This document shows positions 10,021 to 18,416 of a stretch of 50,196 bases of DNA, piece by piece. The stretch comes from Roseilinea sp034431495 (GTDB taxonomy: Bacteria > Chloroflexota > Anaerolineae > J036 > Brachytrichaceae): NCBI GenBank assembly GCA_034431495.1, contig DAOUDB010000200.1, positions 1 through 50,196 of the forward strand, given 5' to 3'. The first letter of the stretch is position 1; the number at the start of each line of letters is the position of its first letter. The position numbers and the translations under genes are program-made. The notes under the pieces are model-generated. The model did no database searches. It saw nothing but the letters and a program-made list of their open reading frames with translations, and had not been told where the DNA came from.

Positions 10021-10866
10021 ATGTCAGCGATCAGCCGAGCGAGCAGAGTCAGGACAGATGTGAAAACCAGCGCATGGGCGCAGGGTAGATCGAGCGCCGG
10101 CCAATCAGCCGGCCCGCGCTGGCGCGTCTGGCTCATGCGTATGGGGCCGGTGGCGCTGTTCGCGCTCTTTCTGGCAGCATGGCATCTTGCCAGCCTGCGC
10201 TACCCGCCCTTCATTCTGCCGGCGCCGGCTGCGGTAGCCAGCCGGCTCGTGGCCGAGCTATTCAGCGGCAACCTGGCCTATCACACCGCCGCCACGCTGT
10301 CCGAAGCGCTGCCCGGCCTGTTGATCGGCGCGCTGGCGGCGTTCCTGCTGGGTTACCCCATCGCCAAATCGCCGCTGGCAGATCGACTCCTGTCGCCCTT
10401 CATCGTCGCCTCGCAGGGCATTCCCTTCATCGCCATTGCGCCACTGCTGCTCATCTGGTTCGGCCCCGGCGCAGCAGCCAAGATCTTCCTGTGCGCCATC
10501 GTGGTGTTTTTCCCGATCACGGTCAACATCATCGCCGGCATTCGCGGCATCAAACCGCTCTTGCGCGACCTGTTCCGCTCGATGAGCGCCACGCGCTGGG
10601 AAACGTTCGCCAAACTGGAGTTGCCAGCTGCCCTGCCGCTGACACTGACCGGCCTGCGCATTGGCGCAACCCTGTCCATGATCGGCGCCATCGCAGCCGA
10701 ATTTCTGGGCACCGACCGCGGCCTGGGCTTTCTCATCAACCAGGGACGCGGTCTGTACGACACCGAGCTGGTGCTGGTCGGCATTGTGGCGACGGTCATC
10801 ACTGCTCTGTGCATCTACGGAGCGGTCCGGCTGGCCGAACAATCGCTCATCACCCGTCGCGGATAA
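10021..10866 (+). CDS. ribX: riboflavin ABC transporter permease (RibX-like)
   Basis: The 281-residue protein is a BPD-type permease of the SsuC/TauC/ThiX family with about six helices. It carries the EAA-like cytoplasmic loop (RSMSATRWETFAKLELPAALP) between about residues 190 and 215. An N-terminal stretch of about 45 residues is polar and not conserved; an internal start such as MRMGPVALF is possible, but GAGGGG 7 nt before ATG 10021 supports the longer form. Family membership alone would suggest thiamin-precursor, sulfonate or nitrate uptake. The FMN riboswitch immediately upstream makes flavin import the best reading, as proposed for RibXY systems of Chloroflexota. It is the first gene of ribX-ribY-ribZ. 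Confidence 0.85.
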   Translation: MSAISRASRVRTDVKTSAWAQGRSSAGQSAGPRWRVWLMRMGPVALFALFLAAWHLASLRYPPFILPAPAAVASRLVAELFSGNLAYHTAATLSEALPGLLIGALAAFLLGYPIAKSPLADRLLSPFIVASQGIPFIAIAPLLLIWFGPGAAAKIFLCAIVVFFPITVNIIAGIRGIKPLLRDLFRSMSATRWETFAKLELPAALPLTLTGLRIGATLSMIGAIAAEFLGTDRGLGFLINQGRGLYDTELVLVGIVATVITALCIYGAVRLAEQSLITRRG

Positions 10867-10884
10867 TTGACAGGAGAAAACGCC

Positions 10885-11877
10885 ATGAAACATCGGACCC
10901 AACTCATATTGCTAACCGTCGTTCTCACGTTCAACATTTCCGGCTGCCGAATCGCCGCGCCCTCGGCGTCAACAGCAAACGCGATCACCAAAGTGCGCCT
11001 GCCGATGGGCTACATTGCCAACGTGCAATATGCCCCTTACTACGTAGCAGTCGAACGCGGCTACTTCAAGGAGGAAGGGATTGAAGTCGAGTTCGACTAC
11101 AAGTTTGAAACAGATGGTGTGAAGCTGGTGGCAGCCGGCGAATTGCCGTTCGCTGTCGTCAGCGGCGAACAGGTGGTGCTGGCGCGCGCGCAGGGGTTGC
11201 CGGTCAAGTACGTCGCGCAGTGGTACCACCAGTTCCCCATCGCCGTGATCGCGCTCAAATCCAGCGGCATCAACGCGCCGCAGGACCTCAAAGGCAAGAC
11301 GGTTGGGCTGCCGGGCTTTTTCGGCGCGACTTACGTCGGCTGGCGCGCGTTCCTGAACGCAAACGGCCTGTCGGAATCTGATGTCACAGTTGTGGAAATC
11401 GGCTTTACCCAGGCGGCCGCGCTACAACAAGGCAATGTCGATGCGGTCGTCGGTTACGCGGCCAATGAACCCATTGTCCTGGCCGAGAACGGCTACCCTG
11501 TCGTCGTCTTCCGGGTCGCCGATCAGGTGGACATGGTCGCCAATGGCATCTTGACCAGTGATATGGTGGCCAAAGACAACCCCGACCTGGTGCGCAGCTT
11601 TGTCCGCGCGCTGTTGCGGGGCATCGAAGACACCCTTCAAGATCCGGATGCGGCTATGGCGATCTGTGTCAGGTATGTCGAGGGCCTGAAAGCCGACGAC
11701 CCCATCCAGCGCAAAGTGCTGTTGGAGAGCATCGAGATGATGAAACCCGGCTCGAAGAAGCCGGGCGAATCCACAGCAGAAGCATGGCGCAACACACAAG
11801 ACACGCTCCTGGCCATGGGGCAGGTAAAGCAGGCTGCCGACGTCAACACCTTTTTTACCAACGAGTTTCTGCCGTAG
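10885..11877 (+). CDS. ribY: riboflavin ABC transporter substrate-binding lipoprotein (RibY-like)
   Basis: The 330-residue product is an NMT1/THI5-like periplasmic-binding-fold protein. It has a lipoprotein signal peptide with lipobox ISGC (Cys21), so it is anchored outside the membrane. The conserved start of the mature domain reads RLPMGYIANVQYAPYYVAVERGYFKEEGIEV, and the lobe with GKTVGLPGFFGATYVGWRAFL is typical of the ThiY/RibY group. ATG 10885 lies 8 nt behind AGGAG and 18 nt after the ribX stop. The riboswitch in front of the operon identifies a flavin as the probable ligand. Confidence 0.87.
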   Translation: MKHRTQLILLTVVLTFNISGCRIAAPSASTANAITKVRLPMGYIANVQYAPYYVAVERGYFKEEGIEVEFDYKFETDGVKLVAAGELPFAVVSGEQVVLARAQGLPVKYVAQWYHQFPIAVIALKSSGINAPQDLKGKTVGLPGFFGATYVGWRAFLNANGLSESDVTVVEIGFTQAAALQQGNVDAVVGYAANEPIVLAENGYPVVVFRVADQVDMVANGILTSDMVAKDNPDLVRSFVRALLRGIEDTLQDPDAAMAICVRYVEGLKADDPIQRKVLLESIEMMKPGSKKPGESTAEAWRNTQDTLLAMGQVKQAADVNTFFTNEFLP

Positions 11878-11948
11878 ACCGATTCCAACCACCGGCGTCG
11901 CATCATGGTGTGACGCATGCCATTGATATCGCCGGCCCGCAATATTCC

Positions 11949-12725
11949 ATGAGTGCTTATCTCATCGCCGAAGCCATTAGTGTGACCTACGCAAACGGCG
12001 TGGAAGCGTTGCGCCGCTTCACGCTTGAAGTCAACCGGGGCGAGTTTGTGGCCGTGGTCGGCCCAAGCGGGTGTGGCAAGAGCACGTTGCTGCGCGCGTT
12101 GGCCGGCCTGATCCCGCCCAGCGCTGGCGAAGTGCGTCTCGACAAGCAGCCGGTCACGCGGCCCTCCCATCAGGTGGGCATGTTGTTTCAGGAGCCGGCG
12201 CTGTTGCCGTGGCGCACCGTGGAGAAGAACATCGGCCTGCCGTTTGAACTGGGCAGCAGAGAGTCAAGGCTCGAGATGCGCGATCCGGCCATCCTTCAGG
12301 CGCGAATCGCCACCCTCATCGAACTGGTGGGGCTGACCGGCTTCGAGCGCGCCTATCCGCGCGAGCTGAGCGGCGGCATGGCGCAGCGGGCCGCGCTTGC
12401 TCGCGCGCTGGTCACCGAGCCGCCCATTCTGTTGCTCGATGAACCGTTTGGGGCGCTCGACGCCCTCACCCGCGAAACATTGACCGCCGCGCTGGAAAGC
12501 ATCTGGCGCGCCTCTCATACCACCGGCGTGCTGGTGACTCACTCTATCCCAGAAGCGGTGTTCCTGGCCGATCGCATTGTCGTCAGCACGCCGCGGCCGG
12601 GGCAGGTGGCCGGGGTGGTCGAAGTATCGCTCCCCCGTCCGCGCACGTGGGATATGGAGCGCTTGCCCGAATTCGTCGAGGCTATGCAGACTGCGCGCAG
12701 CCTGCTGCGCGACGACAACGGCTGA
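11949..12725 (+). CDS. ribZ: riboflavin ABC transporter ATPase (RibZ-like)
   Basis: The 258-residue protein is an ABC ATPase of the SsuB/TauB/ThiZ group. Motifs are Walker A GPSGCGKST (about 36-44), Q-loop LFQEPALLPWRTV, signature ELSGGMAQRAALARAL, Walker B ILLLDEPFGALD and H-loop LVTHSIPEA. It lies 71 nt after ribY on the same strand with no obvious promoter between, completing a permease/binding protein/ATPase set. ATG 11949 (MSAYLIAEAISV) is where family similarity begins. It converges with cdaA 20 nt away. Confidence 0.88.
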   Translation: MSAYLIAEAISVTYANGVEALRRFTLEVNRGEFVAVVGPSGCGKSTLLRALAGLIPPSAGEVRLDKQPVTRPSHQVGMLFQEPALLPWRTVEKNIGLPFELGSRESRLEMRDPAILQARIATLIELVGLTGFERAYPRELSGGMAQRAALARALVTEPPILLLDEPFGALDALTRETLTAALESIWRASHTTGVLVTHSIPEAVFLADRIVVSTPRPGQVAGVVEVSLPRPRTWDMERLPEFVEAMQTARSLLRDDNG

Positions 12726-12745
12726 GACTGAGACTGGCAGCCCGA

Positions 12746-13573
12746 TCAGCGCGCGCGTGATCGAAACCAGGCCGAGGGCCACATGCCGGCCCGGCGCAAC
12801 CCCAGCCCAGGTTGCAGAAACTCGGTCAAGGCACCTTCCAAACGATCAGTCTCAACCGCGAAGATCAGCCGGCCTTCGTGCGCAATGCTCGTCGTGCCGC
12901 GCTCTTCGGACACGATAACCGCCACCGCGTCGCTACCCTCGGTCACACCGATGCCGGCGCGATGGCGCAGCCCCATGTGGTAATCGTCGATGTGCGATGC
13001 GGTGAGCGGCAACACACACGCCGCTGCTGCGATGCGTCCCTGTCGCACAATCACCCCGCCATCGTGCAACGGTGTGTTGGGATGAAAGATGGTCAACAGC
13101 AATTCGGCCGACAATGCGGCGTCCAGCTTGACGCCGGTGTCGATCAGGCTTTGCAGGCCGGTGTCGCGCTCCAGCACAATCAGCGCGCCGTAGCGATGCG
13201 CCGCCAGGCGTTGCACCGCGTCGCTGATCACACGCACCTCCGCCTCGATCTCATTTCTGCGCGGCTGAACCAGCACCTCGTTGAACCGGCCCAGGCGTTC
13301 CAACGCACGGCGCAGTTCGGGCTGAAAGATGACTGGGATGGCGACGAGCAATGCCGGGATAGCCGAACGCACCACCAGGCCGAAGGTCGGCAACTGCGAC
13401 AGACTGCCCAACAGCAGGCCGACGGTGATCAGCACGAACACGCCGCGCAACAGCGGAATGGCCTGCGTCGCGCGCATCAGCAACAGCACGAGAAAGAAGA
13501 CAATCGACACCAACAGGATGTCGAGAATCGCCAGCCCATCGAGCCGTTGCAAAATCCAACCGAGATCAGACAT
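12746..13573 (-). CDS. cdaA: diadenylate cyclase, CdaA type
   Basis: The 275-residue product makes the second messenger c-di-AMP from two ATP. Three N-terminal transmembrane helices (about residues 15-34, 40-58 and 66-83) precede the DAC domain. Catalytic signatures are LHDGGVIV (Asp171-Gly172-Gly173) and RHR at 203-205 within GLRHRAGIGV. The usual motif is DGA; Gly in place of Ala is a conservative change. A C-terminal tail of about 40 residues is variable. CdaA is normally followed by its regulator CdaR and often glmM. Here neither is present, and the gene follows argF on the same strand with an 83-nt gap. Confidence 0.93.
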   Translation of the reverse strand: MSDLGWILQRLDGLAILDILLVSIVFFLVLLLMRATQAIPLLRGVFVLITVGLLLGSLSQLPTFGLVVRSAIPALLVAIPVIFQPELRRALERLGRFNEVLVQPRRNEIEAEVRVISDAVQRLAAHRYGALIVLERDTGLQSLIDTGVKLDAALSAELLLTIFHPNTPLHDGGVIVRQGRIAAAACVLPLTASHIDDYHMGLRHRAGIGVTEGSDAVAVIVSEERGTTSIAHEGRLIFAVETDRLEGALTEFLQPGLGLRRAGMWPSAWFRSRAR

Positions 13574-13656
13574 TGTTTTCTGGATCTGGCGCAGACGATA
13601 CGCGCCACGCTTACCCTTTCATCAGCGAGACCAGACGGCGACCGGCCTCGCGCAAC

Positions 13657-14583
13657 TCAGCCCATCAGCGTTACCAGCACCGCTTTCTGCGCATGCATAC
13701 GGTTTTCGGCCTGATCCCACAGTGCCGATTGCGGGCCATCGGCCACTTCGTCGGTAATCTCCTGGCCGCGATGGGCCGGCAGACAGTGCAGCACAATGGC
13801 ATCCTTGCGCGCCAGCGCAACCAGCGCCTGGTTGACCTGATAAGGCGGGAAGATCTTCGCGCGCTGGGCAGCCTCGGCTTCCTGGCCCATGCTGGTCCAC
13901 ACGTCGGTGTAGATCGCGTCCGCGCCCCGCACGGCCTCTTTCGGGTCCGTCATCTGGGTCAGGCTTCCACCACTGGCCCGGGCAAATGTCGCGGCGCGCT
14001 CGGCGACATCCGGGCGTAGTTGATACCCTTCAGGCGCACCGACGCGCACATGCGCGCCCAATAGCGTCGCGCCAAAGGCGAGCGAGTTTGTCACGTTGTT
14101 GGCGTCGCCAACGTAGGCGATGGTCAGGCCCTTGATGGCGCCTTTGTACTCAAGGATCGTCAGCAGGTCGGCCAGCCCCTGACAGGGGTGTGTGTAGTCC
14201 GACAGGCCGTTGATGACCGGCACGCGCGAGTATTGCGCCAGGGCGACCACATCGGCGTGCGCGAACACGCGCGCCATGATGCCATCCACGTAGCGCGACA
14301 GCACGCGCGCCACATCGGGGACGCTCTCGCGCTTGCCCAGTTGAATCTCGTCGGGCGCGATGTACAGGGCGTGTCCGCCAAGATGGCGCATGCCCATCTC
14401 AAACGAGACGCGCGTGCGCAACGAGGGCTTGGTGAAGACCATGGCCAGCGTCTTGTTTTTCAACAAGGGAGCGTTGCCGCCGGCTTTCCATTCGCGCTTC
14501 AGCTCGACTGCCAGGTCGAGAAACTTCGACAATTCGGCAGGGGTCAGGTCGGCGAGTGAGAGAAAATGTTTGTGTGCCTGCAT
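13657..14583 (-). CDS. argF: ornithine carbamoyltransferase
   Basis: The 308-residue enzyme joins ornithine and carbamoyl phosphate to citrulline in arginine synthesis. Carbamoyl-phosphate-binding KPSLRTR is at residues 52-58 (Leu in place of the more usual Thr), HPCQ at 132-135, and the ornithine-binding Cys loop is HCLPAHRG near residue 270. The length is normal. No other arg gene is adjacent. A -10-like TAGAAT stands exactly 7 nt before the ATG, with no Shine-Dalgarno sequence, suggesting a leaderless mRNA. Confidence 0.96.
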   Translation of the reverse strand: MQAHKHFLSLADLTPAELSKFLDLAVELKREWKAGGNAPLLKNKTLAMVFTKPSLRTRVSFEMGMRHLGGHALYIAPDEIQLGKRESVPDVARVLSRYVDGIMARVFAHADVVALAQYSRVPVINGLSDYTHPCQGLADLLTILEYKGAIKGLTIAYVGDANNVTNSLAFGATLLGAHVRVGAPEGYQLRPDVAERAATFARASGGSLTQMTDPKEAVRGADAIYTDVWTSMGQEAEAAQRAKIFPPYQVNQALVALARKDAIVLHCLPAHRGQEITDEVADGPQSALWDQAENRMHAQKAVLVTLMG

Positions 14584-14590
14584 GAGTGAG

Positions 14591-14596
14591 ATTCTA
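14591..14596 (-). promoter_or_regulatory. -10 box of argF, leaderless arrangement
   Basis: TAGAAT on the minus strand with a 7-nt spacer (14584-14590) to the argF ATG. This places the transcription start at or next to the A of the start codon. No ribosome binding site is present. The heptamer array upstream occupies the -35 region. Confidence 0.45.
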
Positions 14597-14607
14597 TACT
14601 ACACGCC

Positions 14608-14649
14608 ACACTCAGCACTCAGCACTCACACCTCAGCACTCTCCTCTCG
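14608..14649. repeat. heptamer tandem repeat, consensus GCACTCA
   Basis: Six 7-nt units in the divergent gap between argF and the next gene: ACACTCA, GCACTCA, GCACTCA, CACCTCA, GCACTCT, CCTCTCG. The last units are degraded. Confidence 0.75.
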
Positions 14650-14671
14650 CAACTGCTGAGACAATAAGCCC

Positions 14672-16423
14672 ATGCGGCGCATCATCGGCCTGATACTCAT
14701 TGTCGCCCTGACGATCGCGGCCTCACTTGCGAGCAGTTTTCGTGACACGTTGTGGGCCGGCTACCGCGACTACGTCAGCCCCTATCTGGCTGAGTTGCCT
14801 GCCGGCCCGCCACGTCTGGCGCTCTCGCCGCGCATCGTGGTTGTGCTGGTGCGCGCGCTGCGCATGGATGCCTCGCGCCAGATGGGCACCCTGAACGACT
14901 TGCGCCGGCGCGGCGCCGATGTGACACTGATGCTCGACACGCCCACTTACCGCCTACCGCGCTGGCTGACTCTGATCTCTGGCGCATCGGTTCAGGTGCA
15001 CGGCGTGACGAACAATTACCCGCCACGGCTAGGCAGCGCCGATACCCTCGTCCGGCAGGCACAGGCGAACGGACGCAACACGGCTTTCATAGGCTCGCAG
15101 CAGTTCGACGAAGTCCTGGGCGCCGGGGCGGGCCGATTCGAACTGACCGAGGGGCTTGACATGAACGACCGGGACGACCTTGCCATCACCGCCACGCTGG
15201 CGGTATTGAACGACCCTGTCAGCCCGGCATCGTTGGTGTTCACTGAACTGGCCCTGCTCGAAGAATCCGCGCGCTTTGGGCAGCGCGGCTACGAGATCGC
15301 CGTGAACGCGACTGACCGGCGTCTGCGCGCTCTGCTGGATGCCATCGACCTCAACACGACAACGCTGATCGTCGTCTCGGATCGCGGGGTGATCTTCGGC
15401 CCGAACGGCGCGTTGGATGGCGGCGACGAGACCGAAGTGGCGCGCGTGCCGATGGTGCTGGCTGGCGCGGGCATCCAACCCAACTCGCAGGCGCTGATCA
15501 ACGCCACCGACTTTGCGCCGACGCTTGCGGCGCTGGCCGGCGCGCCCATGCCGGTTCACGCGCAGGGGCAAATTGCGTTATCTGTGCTGAACATCGGCAG
15601 CGCAGCGGTAGCAGATACTGATGTTCCGCCGATTCTGAATGAATTGATGTGGGCGTCTGCCGCGCAGTTGGCCACGTTCTACGAACGGTGGAGTGAAATC
15701 GCAAACACGCCCCGCTTTGCCGCCGAGGTGCTGCGACTGCACGAGAGCCGCATCAGAAACGGTGAAGTCGCCGCGTACCAGAGCTTCGTCATGAGCGTGA
15801 CCGCGCAAGCCCAAGCGGCGCGAGAGGGTCGGCTGGCGGCCGAACGCACGCGGCGCCTGCCGGCGCTGATGGGCGCCGGCCTGTTGGCGCTCGCCGTTGT
15901 GCTCGTGATGATTGGCAGGCGGATGTGGCAACCTCTGGCCGGCGCGGCGCTGTATCTGCCGGCCTGGTATGCGTTTGCTTATTTTGCGCGGGGCGACCGG
16001 CTCTCCTTATCGATGTTCGCTGACAGCAACCCGGCGCTATTTTTTGCCGACTTCGAGCGCAGCGCTGCCATCTCGCTGGGAGTGCTGTGTCTGCTGGTGG
16101 CGGCGACAACCGGCGAGCAGGAGGACGGCCTGGAGGCGATCAGCACGGTCATGAACACGCTGGCGCTCGTGATGTGCGCCCATCTGGTGGTGATGATGTG
16201 GTTCTACTGGCAATGGAACGTCGACTTTACCTGGAACCTGCCGGCATCATCCGCGCTGGTCATGTCGCTGACAGCACTGTCGCACACCAGCGCGCTGTCG
16301 GTGCAGGTGTCGCCCACGCTGCCCAACCTGCCCGTGCCGCTGATTGCTGCTATCGTCGCGCTGGTTGTGTATGGTCTCGCGCGGCAGCGAGCCGAGCGCA
16401 ACCGCCAGCGCTGGTGGCGCTGA
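14672..16423 (+). CDS. membrane protein with degenerate alkaline-phosphatase-like domain
   Basis: The 583-residue product has an N-terminal helix (about 3-22), an extracytoplasmic domain (about 50-320) and four or more C-terminal helices (about 390-570). The domain follows the alkaline-phosphatase/phosphodiesterase fold by pattern: a beta strand then LRMDAS at 63-68, a PTYRLPRWLTLISG segment at 91-104, VVSDRG at 234-239, and a VPMVLAGAGI strand followed by TDFAPTLAALAGAP. The metal ligands that define active members look lost: Arg61 stands where the first Asp is expected, and SDRG replaces SDHG. A candidate nucleophile Thr92 remains. It is probably a non-catalytic or altered enzyme. ATG 14672 has a GACAAT 6 nt upstream and no ribosome binding site. 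Confidence 0.6.
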   Translation: MRRIIGLILIVALTIAASLASSFRDTLWAGYRDYVSPYLAELPAGPPRLALSPRIVVVLVRALRMDASRQMGTLNDLRRRGADVTLMLDTPTYRLPRWLTLISGASVQVHGVTNNYPPRLGSADTLVRQAQANGRNTAFIGSQQFDEVLGAGAGRFELTEGLDMNDRDDLAITATLAVLNDPVSPASLVFTELALLEESARFGQRGYEIAVNATDRRLRALLDAIDLNTTTLIVVSDRGVIFGPNGALDGGDETEVARVPMVLAGAGIQPNSQALINATDFAPTLAALAGAPMPVHAQGQIALSVLNIGSAAVADTDVPPILNELMWASAAQLATFYERWSEIANTPRFAAEVLRLHESRIRNGEVAAYQSFVMSVTAQAQAAREGRLAAERTRRLPALMGAGLLALAVVLVMIGRRMWQPLAGAALYLPAWYAFAYFARGDRLSLSMFADSNPALFFADFERSAAISLGVLCLLVAATTGEQEDGLEAISTVMNTLALVMCAHLVVMMWFYWQWNVDFTWNLPASSALVMSLTALSHTSALSVQVSPTLPNLPVPLIAAIVALVVYGLARQRAERNRQRWWR

Positions 16424-16500
16424 TCGGCGCGGCGCTATCCCCTCTGGCGCGCATTGAGCGATACTGTGCCCCGATTCCATACACACCAGGAGTGTTGACC

Positions 16501-18051
16501 ATGCCTATCAAGATTGCCATGATCGGAGCCGGCTCCATCGGCTTCACCCGTCGCCTGATGCGCGACATTCTCTCCGTCCCCGAACTGCAAGACACGATCT
16601 TCGCTTTCACCGATATCTCAGCGCGCAACCTAGACATGGTGGCCCAGTTGTGCAAGCGCGACATCGAGGCCAACCAGCTGCCGGCGCAGATCGTCAGCAC
16701 CACCGACCGCCGCGCGGCCATCGCCGACAGCGACTACGTCATTTGCATGATCCGCCAGGGTGGTCTGGAGGCGTTCCAGCTCGACATCGACATCCCGCTG
16801 AAGTATGGCGTCGATCAATGCGTGGGCGACACCCTGTGCGCCGGCGGCATCATGTACGGGCAGCGCACCATCGCGGCCCTGCTCGACTTCTGCAAAGACA
16901 TCCGCGAGGTGGCAAAACCAGGCGCGCTCTTCCTGAATTACTCGAACCCGATGGCCATGAACACCTGGGCCTGCAACAAATACGGCGGCGTCAAGACCAT
17001 CGGCCTGTGTCATGGCGTGCAGGGCGCGCACTGGCAGATTGCCAAAGTCATCGAATTGTGGGCCAAGAAAGAGGGACTACTCAAGCCAGACGAAACATTG
17101 CACCGCAAAGAGGTGGACGTGATCGCCGCCGGCCTGAACCACCAGACCTGGTTCATCAAGGTGGAATGGCGCGGCATGGACATGATCCCCATGTTGCCGG
17201 CGTTGTTCGAAGCCCATCCCGAATACCGCCAGACCGAGAAGGTGCGCATCGACGTGCTCAAGCGATTCGGCTACTACAGCACCGAGTCCAACGGCCACTT
17301 GAGCGAGTATCTGCCGTGGTACCGCAAGCGCGCCGACGAGATCATCAAGTGGATCGACCTGTCGAGCTGGATCAACGGCGAGACGGGCGGCTACCTGCGC
17401 GTGTGCACCGAGGGCCGCAACTGGTTCGAGACCGATTTCCCCAACTGGATGAAGGAGCCGGCCTGGGAGTTGTCCACGTACCAGCGCAGCGAAGAGCACG
17501 GCTCGTACATCATCGAAGGGCTGGAAACCGGGCGCGTGTATCGCGGCCACTTCAACGTCGTCAACCAGGGCCACATCACCAACCTGCCCGATGGATGCGT
17601 GGTGGAAATCCCCGGCTATGTGGATCGCACCGGCATCAACATGCCAGTCGTCGGCGCGCTGCCCCTGGCGTGCGCGGCAACCTGCTCGGCCACCGTGCGC
17701 GTGCAGGAGATGAGCGTCGAGGCCGCCGTGCACGGCGACGTGACCCTGCTGAAACAGGCCATGCTGCACGACCCGCTGACCGGCGCGGTGTGCGACCCCG
17801 AAGAAATCTGGCAGTTGACCGACGAGATGCTGGTCGCGCAGGCGCAGTGGCTGCCGCAGTACGCCGCCGAAATCCCCAGAGCCAAAGCGCGCCTGGAGGA
17901 GGCCGAACGGAACGGCACGCGCGTCCAACTGCGCCAGACGCAGGGGGCGGCGCGCCTGCACACCAAGACCGTCGAGGAGATGGCCGCCGAGGCCGAAGCC
18001 GCGCGCGCCAATGCGCAGGCTGCCGACAAGGGCAAGATGACCAGGCATTGA
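16501..18051 (+). CDS. glycoside hydrolase family 4, alpha-galactosidase/galacturonidase-like
   Basis: The 516-residue protein is a GH4 enzyme, which cleaves glycosides by an NAD+- and Mn2+-dependent redox mechanism. It has an N-terminal Rossmann GAGSIGFTRRLMRDI (residues 9-23), the TDIS NAD-binding strand end, NYSNPM at 146-151, and the metal ligands Cys170-His171 in GLCHGVQG, followed by GLNHQTWF. The GLCHG form and absence of a sugar-phosphate signature point to non-phosphorylated alpha-galactosides or alpha-galacturonides, as in MelA-like members. CAGGAG precedes ATG 16501; the frame upstream belongs to the previous gene region. A charged, Ala-rich tail of about 50 residues is extra. It stands alone, without an obvious sugar transporter. 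Confidence 0.88.
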   Translation: MPIKIAMIGAGSIGFTRRLMRDILSVPELQDTIFAFTDISARNLDMVAQLCKRDIEANQLPAQIVSTTDRRAAIADSDYVICMIRQGGLEAFQLDIDIPLKYGVDQCVGDTLCAGGIMYGQRTIAALLDFCKDIREVAKPGALFLNYSNPMAMNTWACNKYGGVKTIGLCHGVQGAHWQIAKVIELWAKKEGLLKPDETLHRKEVDVIAAGLNHQTWFIKVEWRGMDMIPMLPALFEAHPEYRQTEKVRIDVLKRFGYYSTESNGHLSEYLPWYRKRADEIIKWIDLSSWINGETGGYLRVCTEGRNWFETDFPNWMKEPAWELSTYQRSEEHGSYIIEGLETGRVYRGHFNVVNQGHITNLPDGCVVEIPGYVDRTGINMPVVGALPLACAATCSATVRVQEMSVEAAVHGDVTLLKQAMLHDPLTGAVCDPEEIWQLTDEMLVAQAQWLPQYAAEIPRAKARLEEAERNGTRVQLRQTQGAARLHTKTVEEMAAEAEAARANAQAADKGKMTRH

Positions 18052-18070
18052 GCTTCCGGCCAGGAGAGAA

Positions 18071-18112
18071 TACCTGCCTGGATATGTAGTACACTACATA
18101 TTCAGGCAGGTA
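18071..18112. promoter_or_regulatory. 42-nt palindromic operator before the toxin-antitoxin pair
   Basis: A near-perfect inverted repeat: TACCTGCCTG (18071-18080) with CAGGCAGGTA (18103-18112), and inside it ATATGTAGT (18082-18090) with ACTACATAT (18093-18101) around a 2-nt centre. The only mismatch is G18081/T18102. It ends 7 nt before the antitoxin ATG, so it covers the promoter and leader. Phd-type antitoxins repress their own operon by binding such palindromes. This is the obvious operator, although an RNA hairpin role is not excluded. Confidence 0.7.
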
Positions 18113-18119
18113 GCAGGCT

Positions 18120-18416
18120 ATGAACAGGATCATTGGTGTGACCGAGCTTCAGCGCAAGTTCCGCGCCGTCTTTGACGATGTGGCGCGCAACAAGACTCCC
18201 TATGTGCTGACGCGCGGCCGCCGGCCCGAGGCGGTGATGATCTCGTATGACGAATATCTGCGTCTGGCGCAGGCCGATGAAGCCGGTGTCGTAGATCGTC
18301 TCAACCGGTCGCTGGCCCGCATGGCCGAGCTGAACGCCCGCTACACAGATGACGAAATAGCGGAAGATCTGAGCAGTGCGCCCCGAACGACTCGTCGCAA
18401 AAGGCGAAGGCCGTGA
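18120..18416 (+). CDS. antitoxin, Phd/YefM family
   Basis: The 98-residue protein has the Phd/YefM N-terminal DNA-binding fold: GVTELQRKFRAVFDDVARNKTPYVLTRGRRPEAVMISYDEYLRL. Its C-terminal part is charged and probably disordered, as expected for the toxin-neutralising segment. The gene overlaps the PIN toxin start by 4 nt (GTGA) and is preceded by a large palindrome that would be its operator. Confidence 0.88.
   Translation: MNRIIGVTELQRKFRAVFDDVARNKTPYVLTRGRRPEAVMISYDEYLRLAQADEAGVVDRLNRSLARMAELNARYTDDEIAEDLSSAPRTTRRKRRRP

Noticed and set aside
16650..18089. 479-codon frame overlapping the GH4 gene in another phase
   Set aside because: Arg/Gly/His-rich shadow frame with no ribosome site; the GH4 protein occupies the region with clear motifs.
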